Shown piece after piece: positions 47,339-57,934 of a stretch of DNA of 64,000 nt (positions within the stretch are counted from its first letter, which is position 1; each line of letters opens with the position of its first letter). A program made the position numbers and the translations under genes. The notes under the pieces were generated by a model. It searched no databases. It saw only the letters and a list, made by a program, of their open reading frames with translations, and had not been told where the DNA came from. Source of the DNA: Actinernus sp. WN-2022 (Eukaryota; Cnidaria; Anthozoa; Actiniaria; Actinernidae); contig JAOWCC010000252.1 in the NCBI GenBank assembly GCA_030867875.1, positions 110,802 to 174,801 of the forward strand. The letters run 5' to 3'.

Positions 47339-48487
47339 GCCTAACCACAGGCCGCCCAAGTTCTGACTGTGTAACAAGGTTTGTATGGGAGTTCTTCCGA
47401 TAACTCAGAATAATAACATAAATCTCCTGTAATACAAGGTAAATAAAGGAAGAAGACTTACTTGAAGTTGTTTTGTCGTCCTATGTGTATTTCAGGTCGC
47501 TAGAACGGTGTTTCATGGAATTCTTGAGTCATACGTTTCACCCCCTCTACCAGAGGGGAAGGCTGAACACTCGATACAACCACGGCCTTCGCTCGAGGAC
47601 GAATTTTACACAAAATATCAATCCCATCGGCGTTTACTCGGCCGCGGTACAATCCAAGGACATCAATTATCCCTCAGAAGTCCCCAGGCTTGATAACTCC
47701 TTTCCAAACCCGTTAGATTTGAACGATTTTGAAGCAATTCGTGCAACTTCAAACGGCCGACTAACCGTGTGGTCCATAGAATGGTGATTCTTGACAACGC
47801 GTTTTGGTAACCAGGCGTTTGGGTAACCAGGCCGTTACAAATTATTTCTTTCCCTGAGAGGGACATATCAAATTCATTTGACACTTTCTAGTCACCGGCG
47901 CTGTCCAGTGGTCTCGTTGGAGGGGAGGGAGGGATTAGAAAATGTCAAATGAATTTGATATGTCCCTCTCAGGGAAAGAAATAATTTGTAACGGCCTGGT
48001 TACCCAAACGCCTGGTTACCAAAACGCGTTGTCAAGAATCACCATTCTATGGACCACACGGTTAGTCGGCCGTTTGAAGTTGCACGAATTGCTTCAAAAT
48101 CGTTCAAATCTAACGGGTTTGGAAAGGAGTTATCAAGCCTGGGGACTTCTGAGGGATAATTGATGTCCTTGGATTGTACCGCGGCCGAGTAAACGCCGAT
48201 GGGATTGATATTTTGTGTAAAATTCGTCCTCGAGCGAAGGCCGTGGTTGTATCGAGTGTTCAGCCTTCCCCTCTGGTAGAGGGGGTGAAACGTATGACTC
48301 AAGAATTCCATGAAACACCGTTCTAGCGACCTGAAATACACATAGGACGACAAAACAACTTCAAGTAAGTCTTCTTCCTTTATTTACCTTGTATTACAGG
48401 AGATTTATGTTATTATTCTGAGTTATCGGAAGAACTCCCATACAAACCTTGTTACACAGTCAGAACTTGGGCGGCCTGTGGCCTAAC
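47339..48487. mobile_element. CACAGG-family element forming a near-perfect 1.1-kb palindrome
   Basis: The element spans 47346-48480; arms of about 545 bp mirror each other around position 47913, with a 45-bp spacer (47891-47935). The inner end shows one mismatch; elsewhere long frames on the two arms give identical proteins. The ends are CACAGGCCGCCCAAG. Target duplication GCCTAAC lies at 47339-47345 and 48481-48487. Predicted frames within (for example MSSYVYFRSLERCFMEFLSH) match no family I recognise. Confidence 0.93.
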
Positions 48488-48499
48488 AGGGAATGCAGT

Positions 48500-48720
48500 G
48501 AGAAATGCCATCGCTGTACATGGTCTCCTGTATGTATGTGTTCGTAGTGTACGAGCGTATGTGTAGGATGTCTGTGTGAGTACATGTGCGTAGTGTACGA
48601 TCGTATGTCTATTGATGTCTGTGTGAATACGTCCAATGTCTGTGTGAGTACGTGTGCGTAGTGTGCTGACTGTGTGAGTGTGTCCATGTCTGTACATGAA
48701 CGCCATGAACGCCTTGTATA
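48500..48720. repeat. GT-rich degenerate minisatellite
   Basis: Words gtgtgagtacgtgtgcgtag, tgtacgatcgtatgt and gatgtctgtgtgaatacg recur four to five times. Confidence 0.65.
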
Positions 48721-49065
48721 TATGTGTGCGTGGTGCGTCCTAGTGCGCTGGTCGTATGTAGTGTGCGCAGTTTTTTAGGTGCGGTTGAAAGTCCATCTGA
48801 GTATGTGTCGTATCTACATTATCAGGGGGTGGATGGAATGCGTCATAACTTTTAATAACCTTTGCATTCAAGTTTGCCCAGGAAGGCCTTTAATTCTCCC
48901 CGGGGGGAGGGGGGCATTTACATCATAAATGCTTAAGTATGTTCGGCCATGGTATACAGAACCGGACCCCGTTTTACATGAAAAAAGTTATTGTGAACTC
49001 TTTATTTCCAGAATAAGATGATCCTTCGTTGATAACTCTGATATATTATCCTGAGACGTATATAT

Positions 49066-49198
49066 CCCGTATATAACCCGTACGTATCCCGTATATAACC
49101 CGTACATAACCCGTATATAACCCGTACGTATCCCGTATATAACCCGTATATAACCCGTACATAACCCGTATATAACCCGTACATAACCCGTATATAAC
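49066..49198. repeat. About 12 copies of an 11-bp unit
   Basis: Units cccgtatataa, cccgtacataa and cccgtacgtat alternate. It only superficially resembles telomere repeats. Confidence 0.88.
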
Positions 49199-49204
49199 TT
49201 AGAA

Positions 49205-49227
49205 CAGTTTGGATAAGCGCTATATAT

Positions 49228-49259
<32 letters not shown>

Positions 49260-49262
49260 TAA
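49205..49262 (+). repeat. LINE-type 3' tail (ATT)n
   Basis: Aagcgctatatataagtg followed by about ten ATT units looks like the tail of a plus-strand LINE remnant. No coding part is attached. Confidence 0.45.
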
Positions 49263-50163
49263 CCTGTGGGCCCACAGTTTCCCAGTCAAATCCATGCGGC
49301 AATATTTTTAATGGGTTTTCCAGTTTACAGTCCGTGGCTTATAATATTAAATTTCATAGTTCATTTCCACGAGTCTTCAAGTCTCCGTCCCATATCCGTC
49401 CGCTTAGTAAGGGAAGAGGTCAAAACTAGACCCAATTTTGATGGAAGAGGGTTGTACCCGGAACCCACCACCTATTTTGCAAAATCTAGATTTTTGACCA
49501 CAAATATCTTCTTGCGGAATAAAACACTTATTGAAGAAGTAAATATATTTCTAGTTTCTACAGGCAGAGAAGAACGTGTGTCTGCATTAAAATCAGGTAT
49601 CCCTATTTTACAACGCGAGAAAATCACCCTCGAAAAAATGGTTAGAGGATATTTATTCCCGCCACCCACCACCTCCCCATTTCCCATTCGAAATCCATTG
49701 TTTTGACCTCTTCCCTAAATTTAGAGAGTAACACATAATTCAGAGCCAGTTTTGAAGCTTTGCATCCATCGCCCGTCTTCATGAATTCAACCTCGATTTC
49801 AACAAAGGAGATGAAGCGAGTAAAATCCGTGAGGAGCTGGAACCGAGTCTAAAAATAGCATCGTGACGCTCACTGAGCCAAAAATAGATTGGCGCAGACT
49901 ATCATAGGGTATGGAGATCGGTTCTCTTTATAGGTGATGGTCTCTTATCTCCTGCCAATTGATTTTCGCCGATTACACTGTAGTTTATCCGTTTCGAATT
50001 CGCACGGCCGTACAGTTATAACCACGATCCATTTCGGTCTTGGAATGTTGCTTGTCGTTTGCGCAAGACAACCTTTTGAAATAGCTGTACTATGCGTTTT
50101 ATGAGTCCCCCTCACGCGAGCTGCCGTAATTCCAAGGCGGCAGTTAAATTCTTACAGCCGATG

Positions 50164-50705
50164 TTAAAGTACATATAAGCCCTGGCCAAGCTTAGACCTT
50201 AAAAGGTAGAGAAAAAAATCCGAAATTTCTGAATAAAAATGTTTTCATTATTTTTTTAGCGACTAAACTTCCAAATGTAGAATAATTTCCGCGCACCTTC
50301 GGGGACTGGGACGAGAATAGAACGTGACGTCATCAACAGAACTCGTCTCTTCGCGGCTTTAAAACGTTGGCTTATTTGCAAAATAATTGAATAGATAACC
50401 GAGAAAGATGATAATATCGCGCTAAACGTTTCGGAGAGCTTTATTCGGCAAGGCCTTTCATGCAATAGCGCATCGAGCGTGTTCTGTTGATGACGTCAAA
50501 CTAGACCCAGTGCCAATTTTGTAAAGCGCTCTAGCGCGCTTGATTTTCGTCCACAGGCAACCCAAGACACGTTTTGGGGCAACTTTGAACGGCCAATACA
50601 CCATTACAAATAAATCAAATAAACTTTTTATTCCGGAATGCTTTGTCTATGGCATCTAGTCTCTTCGTAAGAAATATAATTAGCCAGGGCTTATATGCAC
50701 TTTAA
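50164..50705. mobile_element. TTAA-bounded MITE, 542 bp
   Basis: The left end is TTAAAGTACATATAAGCCCT followed by GGCC; the right end is its inverse with one base change. TTAA is at both borders. It shares the TTAAAGTGC start with the elements at 4821 and 30197. It contains two TGACGTCA sites (about 50323 and 50490). Confidence 0.75.
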
Positions 50706-50984
50706 CCGTTACTGAGACAATGCGATATCCTCATGATAATGACATTTATTTTGCCTTTGTGTCACATGTTTCCACTCCCATGAGTACGAATCTTCCGATT
50801 CCCATGCACATTCAGGTTCTTTCCCTTTAGACCCGTTCCCTTTAGACCCTTTGGAATCACTTCCGGTTCATGGGGATTCCCCGACAGGATGCGCTCGCAA
50901 GTGTCTATTAATGACTGCCTACACTGCCTCTCGCAGCGGCTGTTGGAATTACGAATTCTGCCCAGTTCCTGAAAGCCTACCCTT

Positions 50985-51450
50985 GGTACCAGAGATTCTA
51001 ATATAACTCTAGTTGTAGGAGGCGAAGCGAAAGAACCTCTGGCCTCGGTCGTTGAGAATCTCACTTCAGTTTAGGTTCAGAATTTGAACCTCGGCTCTGA
51101 TTGGATAATCTACTCATTAGGATGTAACGGTAATTTTCATTGGCTTATCAATGGCCCAGCAAAACCGGTTTGATGTGTCTGCTGACAAGCCAATGAAAAT
51201 TACCGTTTCATCCTAATGAGTAGATTATCCAATCAGTTCTGAACCTAAACTCATAGTAAGATTTATATCAACGGCTGAGGCCAGAGGCCCTTCTCTTCCT
51301 GATCTCTTGTCTCGTCTGTAGTAGTTTCTCCTAGCTAGTAGTTCTCCTAGCGAGGTCCCTCTCTTCTCTCTTCTCGATCTCTCGTCTCGTTTGTAGTAGT
51401 TTCTCCTAGCTTTAGTTAGTAGTTCTCCTAAGCAAGGGCCTCTGGAACCA
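50985..51450. mobile_element. Palindromic MITE
   Basis: Arms at about 51067-51157 and 51184-51252 are inverted: taggttcagaa..., tctgattggataatctactc and attaggatg.aacggtaatt each have an inverse. Outer words agaacctctggcctc and gaggccagaggcccttctc are also inverted. A partial duplication of ctcgtctgtagtagtttctc lies at 51310-51425. Confidence 0.7.
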
Positions 51451-51655
51451 TGGTACTGAAAGCTCGATTACTTGCCTCATCCAGAATTAAGTGAAATCTT
51501 TCAGTTCGATTTGGTAACTCGTGGACTACTGAGTTTGGATTAAAAACTTAGTGTTTGATGAGAACGAGTAGTATGGAATATTACTGCATTCTGGTTGGTC
51601 TGAAACAAGTTGCACTATACCCAAGATATCCACATCGCTAAGCACTTTACTCACA

Positions 51656-51905
51656 TATAGCCCACAGGCAGCCCAAGCTCAATTACGAAAATATAAGGGT
51701 TTGTATGGGAGCGTAGCGAACTCCGTTTACTAGCCAGAAATACTGTAAAATATTTGAGAAGGGGCTCCGAAAAAAACCCCGGCTGAAATCAGCTTAAAAC
51801 CACCCAACAAGGAGAGAAACACGACAGAAGACATCACAGTGGCAAGATAAGTAATTTTATTCAAATCTTTTCGTAACTTGAGCCGTGGGCTGCCTGTGTA
51901 TAGCC
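51656..51905. mobile_element. Short CACAGG-family element (236 bp), 7-bp target duplication
   Basis: The element spans 51663-51898 and starts CACAGGCAGCCCAAGC; its right end is GTGGGCTGCCTGTG. TATAGCC flanks both sides (51656-51662 and 51899-51905). It shares gtttgtatgggag with the 47346 element. No coding content. Confidence 0.9.
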
Positions 51906-52234
51906 ATACATTGACAAAGCCGAGGCGAGATATTATTGTTTGTAACTTTTGAAACCACATTGCAGGTTTCATTAGGGCATCGTATGCTAGCTTGGTTATC
52001 AGGAGTACCCTGTTTTCAGAGTTGTTGTATGTTCTCCTCTCGGCGGGGCTCCCACTAAATATTATTTTTGTTTTCAATGATTCCGTCGCGGCAGGTTCCT
52101 CCGACTGGTGAGATACCAGAAGCTTTCTCTCTAGAGTAGGTGGTTGACTGTTCATCCACGCTGCATTCACAATTGTGCTCTGATTGATCTCTGAGAAAGA
52201 AATCCAGTGATTGTACTTCACAAGTGATACAGTT

Positions 52235-52740
52235 GTGATAATAATAATAATAATAATATTTTGACAGGAAAGCTCCACTCACAATTTGTGATTTTCAGGG
52301 AGGTCCTGTATTAAAAATATATATTTCACTAATATATGGAAAACAGGATAGTTAAATGGTCGAAATAAAATAGAAATAGAACAAGGATTATTATGAAATT
52401 AAGTTATGTGCCAGTAAGATTTAAAAATTGATAATGTAGTTGATTGTATAACTTCAGAGTCTAAAGAGTTCCAGTCTAATAGTGCATGGTAGGTAAACTT
52501 CTGCTGTCCCCAATTCCTACGTGCGAATGGTAAATGTAGATTGTGCTGACGGCGTGTATTATATGTATGAAAGTCGTGATTCTTCTTTAATTTAAAGTTG
52601 AAGTCCACCATGCTATTTAAGCATTTGAAGATAGTAATACAGCGAGTAGTATGAGTTGCTAAAATGTAACTCGTGCCATCAGTTGAGCGAAATTTAGAAT
52701 ATTTAATAAGGATATGATGGGCTTATTCAGTGTCCTCCCT
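52235..52740 (-). mobile_element. LINE reverse transcriptase C-terminal fragment
   Basis: The minus-strand frame reads ILATHTTRCITIFKCLNSM, then NHDFHTYNTRRQHNLHLPFA, RRNWGQQKFTYHALLDWNSL and IFKSYW before its stop. HxYxTR...WNxL...FK is the usual C-terminal end of CR1/L2-type reverse transcriptases. An (ATT)n tail on the same strand at 52237-52260 fits the 3' end. It is 5' truncated. Confidence 0.75.
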
Positions 52741-52908
52741 TCAGCTAGTATAGGAACAAAATATGAATATATGTTGCATTTATTTTATTAATCCTCATAA
52801 ATTGCGAGATCATAATCTTGGGCCGTGTTTCTTGCGTGACACTTCAAGTTGCTGCAGATATTTCCGGCCCTTGCGTGACATAGCCAATTGTCTTTGCAGG
52901 GAAAACCC

Positions 52909-52921
52909 GAATCTTCTAGAA
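52909..52921 (+). promoter_or_regulatory. Heat-shock element, distal duplicated copy
   Basis: GAATCTTCTAGAA is the duplicated counterpart, exactly 228 bp upstream of the proximal copy. All three GAA/TTC units are intact; only a spacer base differs. A CCAAT box lies at about 52884-52888. Confidence 0.83.
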
Positions 52922-53021
52922 CATGAAAACGCAACGGTAATATTAGATATTCCAAGCGTTTCGATCGTTATTTCATAAACATCTCCCCGAAGATAGACGT
53001 CGCGACTGCTGTTCGCAAAAC

Positions 53022-53111
53022 ATGGGGAAAAACTACTATGAAATTCTGAATATACCTCTGAATATCCCACTTCAAGTTGCTGCAGATGTTTCCGGCCCTT
53101 GCGTGACATAG
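53022..53111 (+). pseudogene. Truncated duplicate start of the Hsp40 gene (29 codons)
   Basis: The frame begins with the same MGKNYYEILNIP as the real gene, then continues into the next copy of the promoter and ends at TAG. It would act as an upstream frame if transcription starts in unit 1, but by itself it encodes no functional J domain. Confidence 0.75.
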
Positions 53112-53136
53112 CCAATTGTCTTTGCAGGGAAAACCC

Positions 53137-53149
53137 GAAGCTTCTAGAA
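53137..53149 (+). promoter_or_regulatory. Heat-shock element, proximal copy
   Basis: GAAGCTTCTAGAA is a perfect alternating GAA-nn-TTC-nn-GAA trimer, the HSF1 binding consensus. It sits about 100 bp before the Hsp40 start codon, with a CCAAT box at about 53112-53116. A further GAA lies a few bases downstream (catGAA). Confidence 0.85.
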
Positions 53150-53249
53150 CATGAAAACGCAACGGTAATATTAGATATTCCAAGCGTTTCGATCGTTATT
53201 TCATAAACATCTCCCCGAAGACAGACGTCGCGACTGCTGTTCGCAAAAC

Positions 53250-54314
53250 ATGGGGAAAAACTACTATGAAATTCTGAATATCCCTCAGTCAGCCACAACA
53301 GAAGATATCAAGAAGGCTTACAAAAAACAAGCTCGAAAGTTTCACCCCGATAAAAACCTTGGAGATCTTAAAGCCGAAGAGCGGTTTAAAGATATTTCAG
53401 AAGCATATGAAGTTCTGAGCGACAAGGAGAAGCGAAATACGTTTGATAGATACGGCGAGGAAGGCCTTCGTGGAAGCACTTCGTCACAAAGAAACGAATC
53501 GAGTTTTGATTCGGATATCAATTTCACTTCTGGCAGTAGATTTAGACAAACTTACGCCAGTTATACCAGCGGCGACGCGAGGGAAACATTTTCTAGAGTT
53601 TTCAGCGATGAAGATCCCTTTGTTGGATTAATCGGGGATTTTGGCGGCTTTGGTTTCGTTGGTGGTCCAAGTAAGAAAACCCGCAAGAACAGCCAGCGAA
53701 TTGATGATGACTTTTGGGGAGACGAAAACGATTTTTTCGGGGTACCATTCAAGAGATCCAAAGTCCAAGACCCTCCGTTGGAGAGAGATCTATACGTTAG
53801 CCTTGAAGAAATAGAACGCGGTGCTACAAAGAAACTGAAAATTACTAGAAAAGTCATTGAACCTGGAAGAGTCCCAAAAGTCGAGGAGAAAATATTAACA
53901 GTGAATGTGAAACCCGGATGGAAAGAAGGGACAAAGGTGATATTCTCTAAAGAAGGGGATCGAAACCCTGGTGTTGTCCCTGCGGATATAGTACTCAGAA
54001 TAAAGGACAAGCCACACAAAGATTTTAAAAGAGACGGTGATAATAACATAATTTACACTGCCAGGATATCGTTGAGAGATGCCCTAGCAGGCAGTGCCGT
54101 TGAAGTACCTACATTGAGTGGGAGAAAGATCACGGTTTACAACTACCATCAAATTGTGCAACCGGGTTCTTGTAAAAGGATTCCTGGCGCGGGGTTACCG
54201 ATTCCCAAAAACCTAAGTCAAAGAGGAGATTTAATTGTGAAATTCGACGTGTATTTTCCTAATTACCTTACATCAGAGCAGAGACAGATCGTTCTTAGAC
54301 TGTTACCGGGATGA
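53250..54314 (+). CDS. Type II Hsp40 (DNAJB1-like co-chaperone), intronless, heat-shock promoter
   Basis: This 354-residue protein has an N-terminal J domain (about residues 3-70, HPD at 32-34), which stimulates Hsp70 ATPase. A short Gly/Phe-rich stretch follows near 125-140 (GDFGGFGFVGG), then an acidic linker. The two C-terminal substrate-binding beta domains begin near PLERDLYVSLEEIERGATKK and include the client-pocket type sequence GRKITVYN. There is no CxxCxGxG zinc finger, so it is class B. Family length is about 340 residues, so it appears complete. A single uninterrupted frame could mean a naturally intronless stress gene or an old retrocopy. The second-copy ATG is chosen because only it opens the full frame. 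Two heat-shock elements upstream predict stress-inducible expression in cytosol and nucleus. It is close to the DNAJB1/4/5 group; the exact orthologue is not certain. Confidence 0.96.
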   Translation: MGKNYYEILNIPQSATTEDIKKAYKKQARKFHPDKNLGDLKAEERFKDISEAYEVLSDKEKRNTFDRYGEEGLRGSTSSQRNESSFDSDINFTSGSRFRQTYASYTSGDARETFSRVFSDEDPFVGLIGDFGGFGFVGGPSKKTRKNSQRIDDDFWGDENDFFGVPFKRSKVQDPPLERDLYVSLEEIERGATKKLKITRKVIEPGRVPKVEEKILTVNVKPGWKEGTKVIFSKEGDRNPGVVPADIVLRIKDKPHKDFKRDGDNNIIYTARISLRDALAGSAVEVPTLSGRKITVYNYHQIVQPGSCKRIPGAGLPIPKNLSQRGDLIVKFDVYFPNYLTSEQRQIVLRLLPG

Positions 54315-54567
54315 TAAGGCTTTTAATCTGAAACTGAATTAAAGCAGAATTCATTTGGGGTTCTTGAATATTCTAATCTTCGCGTTCGACAGCTGTGATA
54401 GACACGTGGACTAGCTCGCGTTCTGTTTTATAAATGGGCCAGGTCACATTATTTTGATTATTCATGGTGCGTTTATTATAATATGCAAATCTCATCTGCA
54501 TTGTAGTAAATTGTACAGAATTTAGATTGTTTTACAATCGGATTTCAGGCTTTGATAAAACTGATGA

Positions 54568-54774
54568 AATAAAGATTAATTATGAAGGAAATGAAATGTA
54601 CTTTGAAATTGCTAGAAATATCATATCGGTGGACATAATGAGTTTGCGTCATATAAACACTCGTGTGCGTATAGTGCATGTATATGGTCAAATACAGAAC
54701 TATAGGGTTTAAAAAGTATTCTTAATTCTTTATATATCAAATCACAAAATCAGTTTTAATATTGTCTAAATAAA
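54568..54774 (+). terminator. Candidate polyadenylation signals of the Hsp40 gene
   Basis: AATAAA occurs at about 54568-54573 and 54769-54774, 250-460 bp after the stop codon in AT-rich sequence. Either could end the transcript. No cleavage site can be proven from sequence alone. Confidence 0.35.
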
Positions 54775-54952
54775 AGATTTATTATGAATGGAATAAGTTG
54801 AGTCATCAATTAATTTAGGGACATTTTTGAGAGATAACCGAATGTCCAGTAATCGTTTTTTAGACTTCGAATTTTCATACCTCGATAGTCGGTCAGTGCA
54901 TTCTTAAATCAGGTGGATGGAGATAAAAGAAGCCGGGACTCGTGCGATAACA

Positions 54953-55052
54953 GGCCTACTACAGGCCTACTCCAGGCCTACTACAGGTCTACTACAGGTC
55001 TACTCCAGGCCTACTACAGGTCTACTCCAGGCCTACTACAGGCCTACTCCAG
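54953..55052. repeat. 12-bp minisatellite ggcctactacag
   Basis: About eight units alternate ggcctactacag, ggtctactacag and ggcctactccag. A degenerate ggcgacttaagg-type repeat follows to about 55260. Confidence 0.85.
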
Positions 55053-55260
55053 GTCCTAATTCGCTGTAATTAAGGCGACTAAGCAATTTCGGGAAAAACA
55101 ATTGGGGAAATTTTAGGCGACTTCAGGCAACTTAAGAAAACATGAACAAAAATTGCAACTTTGGGCAACTTAAGGCGACTTAAGCAAAACTGCATGATTA
55201 TAAGGAGTAACTGCTGAATACCCTCTTAAAGCGCCTTATTGCGATTTAAGGCGACTTTAG

Positions 55261-56039
55261 GAGCCGGAGTAGGCCTGATAAGGGAGGACTGAACACAGTC
55301 TACTGCGGGAGAACATGGCTGTTAGGCTTTGTTGAGAAAAACTCCAGTCTTTTCAATTTTTTCCCAAAGCTAAACCTAAAATGTACCGCTTAAGATTAAC
55401 GGGAAATATTACTTTCTGTCTTCTTTCCCGCCTAAATTAAGGTTTTAATAACCTAAGGTTTTTATCACAGTTTGACAGTCACAAGCGATCATTACTGCTT
55501 CAGAAAGCTGGTAGTTTTTATCCTTTCATTTGTTCATGTTTTTTAATATTTTATTTTTTTATTTGGACACGGATTTTTGACTTTTATAACAGGTGGGAAT
55601 GAATGAATAATCACAAGTCCACTATAACCAGAAGTCTCGATAAAAAAAAATATATTTTTGGGGCCTGCTTTTACGGCCTCACACACTCCCCACTACCCTC
55701 GAATACAGATAATGAATCAACAACAAACCTAACTCACATATATCTTATACTGGGTCTCAGTGGCCCATCAGTTTACGGTGTAATCTATTTTTAGAAAACG
55801 ATTCTCGCTAAATCGATACCGTACCCAAGCACATAGCAACTCTGATTGGTCCAAAACATGAAAGCTTTTGTTCTAATGAGAAACTAATTTTGTGTTTCTT
55901 AAGGAAACATGGTTGCCATTGACTGAGTTTGTTCCACGAAAGTAGTTTGCATGACATAGATTATACCGTAAACTGATGGACCGCATTTCATCATGTATAA
56001 TTATATATTATTAATATTTTAATAAGGCTTAATTTAATG
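55261..56039. other. Stretch without a supported gene
   Basis: AT-rich sequence with an A9 run near 55643. The frame at 55603-55794 is unrecognised. Confidence 0.35.
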
Positions 56040-57365
56040 TATATATATGTATATATATATATATATATATATACAGTCGTTGCCGTTAATGTTGTCCTAG
56101 ACATATCCACATATTGATTTATAGCCTTTGTTCAGTTCGCACCTTTTACATAAAGAACGGTAATCAGCCGTGAACGCGCCCTTTGTATTTGGTCACAAAG
56201 ATCCACGGTGGTCTAATGGTTAACACTCTTGCTTACCTGTTCGAAGCCCCGAATTCAAGTCTCAGAATCGACATTTTTGTTACTGCGAAAAAAAAATTCA
56301 TTTCTTTTTCACCTTTTTTTCTGACTGCATTCCCTTAAAAGCTTTTATTTCAAACGTGACAACAAGAACGGATGTTCGAACATTTCTTTTGCAAAAGCTT
56401 CGACTGCCGCAGGGAATGTAGTATTTTGATCATCGACATCGTCCATGGCGTGGCTTCAAAAGTTTGTTATCGTTTGTCAAACACTCGTAAACTTTACGCC
56501 GAGTACACGGCTATAATTCCATGTGAATTATTTTCCCTCACAAAGAAAAAAGCTTCGTTAACTTATGCAAGCATTACTATGGGTTTCAAAGAGAATTCTG
56601 GCTAATTTCTGGACTGCCGAATATTTTCAAAACTGTCCTCTCCGTGTCTCGCGGCCGATTTTTTCGAAATCTCGGAAAAAAGAATGAGGTCGCGCGCTCA
56701 GTCTGCCTAAGTTCAGAAAATCAGTACGAATGAAATTCATAACACTTGCTAAAATCGCTTCCTACTTCTAAACAAAGATATAATACTTTGAATCAGTGGG
56801 TATCTAGTATTTTCAAAACTGTTTCTGGTATATATATACATGTAAACCCGGCACAGTGTAAGAAAAACAAATTACGCTTATTCAAACCCACAACCATCAA
56901 CAGAATCACTATACCGTTCTAAACGAAAATAGCATAATTTGGGCGTACTCAGTCAGTGCTGGTATAATTATCTATTTCGAAAGTCTGGGAAAATTTGCGA
57001 CCGTTTCATGTTGACAGTATTATTTTAGCTACATCGTCCGTTCTTATCCAATATCAAAAAATAAACTGCAAAAAGAAACATATGTAAATAAAACAAAAAG
57101 ACAAGGGGGGAAAAACAAGGGAAAAAAAAGAAAAATATACGATGCCGATACTGAGACTAGAACTCGGGGCTTTGAACTGGTAAGCAAGAGCGTTAACCAT
57201 TAGACCACCGTGTCTCTTTGTGACCAAATACAAAGGGTGCGTTCACGGCTGATTACCGTTCTTTATGTAAAAGGTGCGAACTGAACAAAGGCTATAAATC
57301 AATATGTGGATATGTCTAGGACAACATTAACGGCAACGACTGTATATATATATATATATATATAT
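56040..57365. mobile_element. Inverted-repeat element carrying a tRNA-like segment in each arm
   Basis: Arms of about 200 bp (56066-56275 and 57140-57345) share cagtcgttgccgttaatgtt, gtcctagacatatccacata and ttctttatgtaaaaggtgcg. Both contain CGGTGGTCTAATGGTTAAC (A-box-like) and, about 45 bases on, GA(a/g)TTC(a/t)AGTCTCAG (B-box-like). (AT)n runs lie outside both arms. The interior is unrecognised. Confidence 0.75.
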
Positions 57366-57537
57366 AGTAGATAAATAAATGTTTCGATTAATTCTATCAA
57401 ACAGTGCTCGATACAGTGCTGTAGAGCAATAATACTAAGGATTCGGAGTATTTAAATTTTTGGTTGATTCATATTTCGCTCTACAATACTGTTTCGTGGG
57501 GACCAAAGTCCTCACTCGTCAGGAGTTACTTCGTTAC

Positions 57538-57690
57538 ACTCGTTTTCAAAAACATTGCACTGCAAATATATATATACCTTTTGTACTCTTGTCAAATTTG
57601 ACAGCTAAAACAATGGAGAACAAAAGGTATATATATATAGATCAAAAGCAATGTTTTTGAAAACGAGTGTGTATATATATATATATATAG
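57538..57690. repeat. Short palindrome around (AT)n
   Basis: Cgttttcaaaaacattgc and atatatataccttttgt (57540-57583) are inverted at 57620-57670. A hairpin of about 45-bp stems is possible. Confidence 0.7.
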
Positions 57691-57934
57691 CTGTGTGTAT
57701 GTGTGTAAATCTATGGTATTTCCTTTCATTAATAATGGAGAGAATTAAAGGTTGTCGTTGACTGCAGATAAAATTACTGTTATTATCAAGGTGTTCATGT
57801 GTTCAGCTTTGATGTCAGTGTATATGCTTGAATTCGCGACTCGAAGATAAAAATCATGACTCCGCGCGGCCATGTAAGATCCCGTACAACTGTAAAATAG
57901 TTAAAAAAACGTCAATGATAGGAGCTACGTTTCT

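Larger units (their letters stand above)
48721..50163. other. Noncoding stretch with a GC-rich repeat start and a minisatellite
   Basis: Ctccccggggggaggggggc at about 48895 resembles the start of R2. The 11-bp array and the ATT tail inside it are listed separately. From 49263 to 50163 no gene was recognised. Confidence 0.45.
52841..53296 (+). repeat. Tandem 228-bp duplication of the Hsp40 promoter and first codons
   Basis: Unit 1 (52841-53068) and unit 2 (53069-53296) differ at only a few bases. Each holds a CCAAT box, a heat-shock element, the 5' leader and the first 11-12 codons of the J protein. In unit 1 the frame starting at 53022 runs MGKNYYEILNIP and then stops after 29 codons at 53111. 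A transcript from the first promoter would therefore carry a 29-codon upstream frame with the same first residues. Confidence 0.93.

Noticed and set aside
47473..48353. Pairs of identical 104-, 73- and 61-residue frames on opposite strands
   Set aside because: They are the same sequence in the two arms of a palindromic element; no known domain or codon evidence supports a gene. They were used only to measure the palindrome.
49066..49198. Interstitial telomere repeats
   Set aside because: Units are cccgtatataa, not TTAGGG; similarity is only the ccc/gta words.
51730..52278. 182-residue minus-strand frame as a gene
   Set aside because: It runs through a complete MITE (51663-51898) and an (ATT)n tail; no recognisable domain.
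56215..56275. Functional tRNA gene
   Set aside because: A-box-like sequence is good but the B box is degenerate and the stems do not pair; the same segment is mirrored in the other arm of a mobile element.
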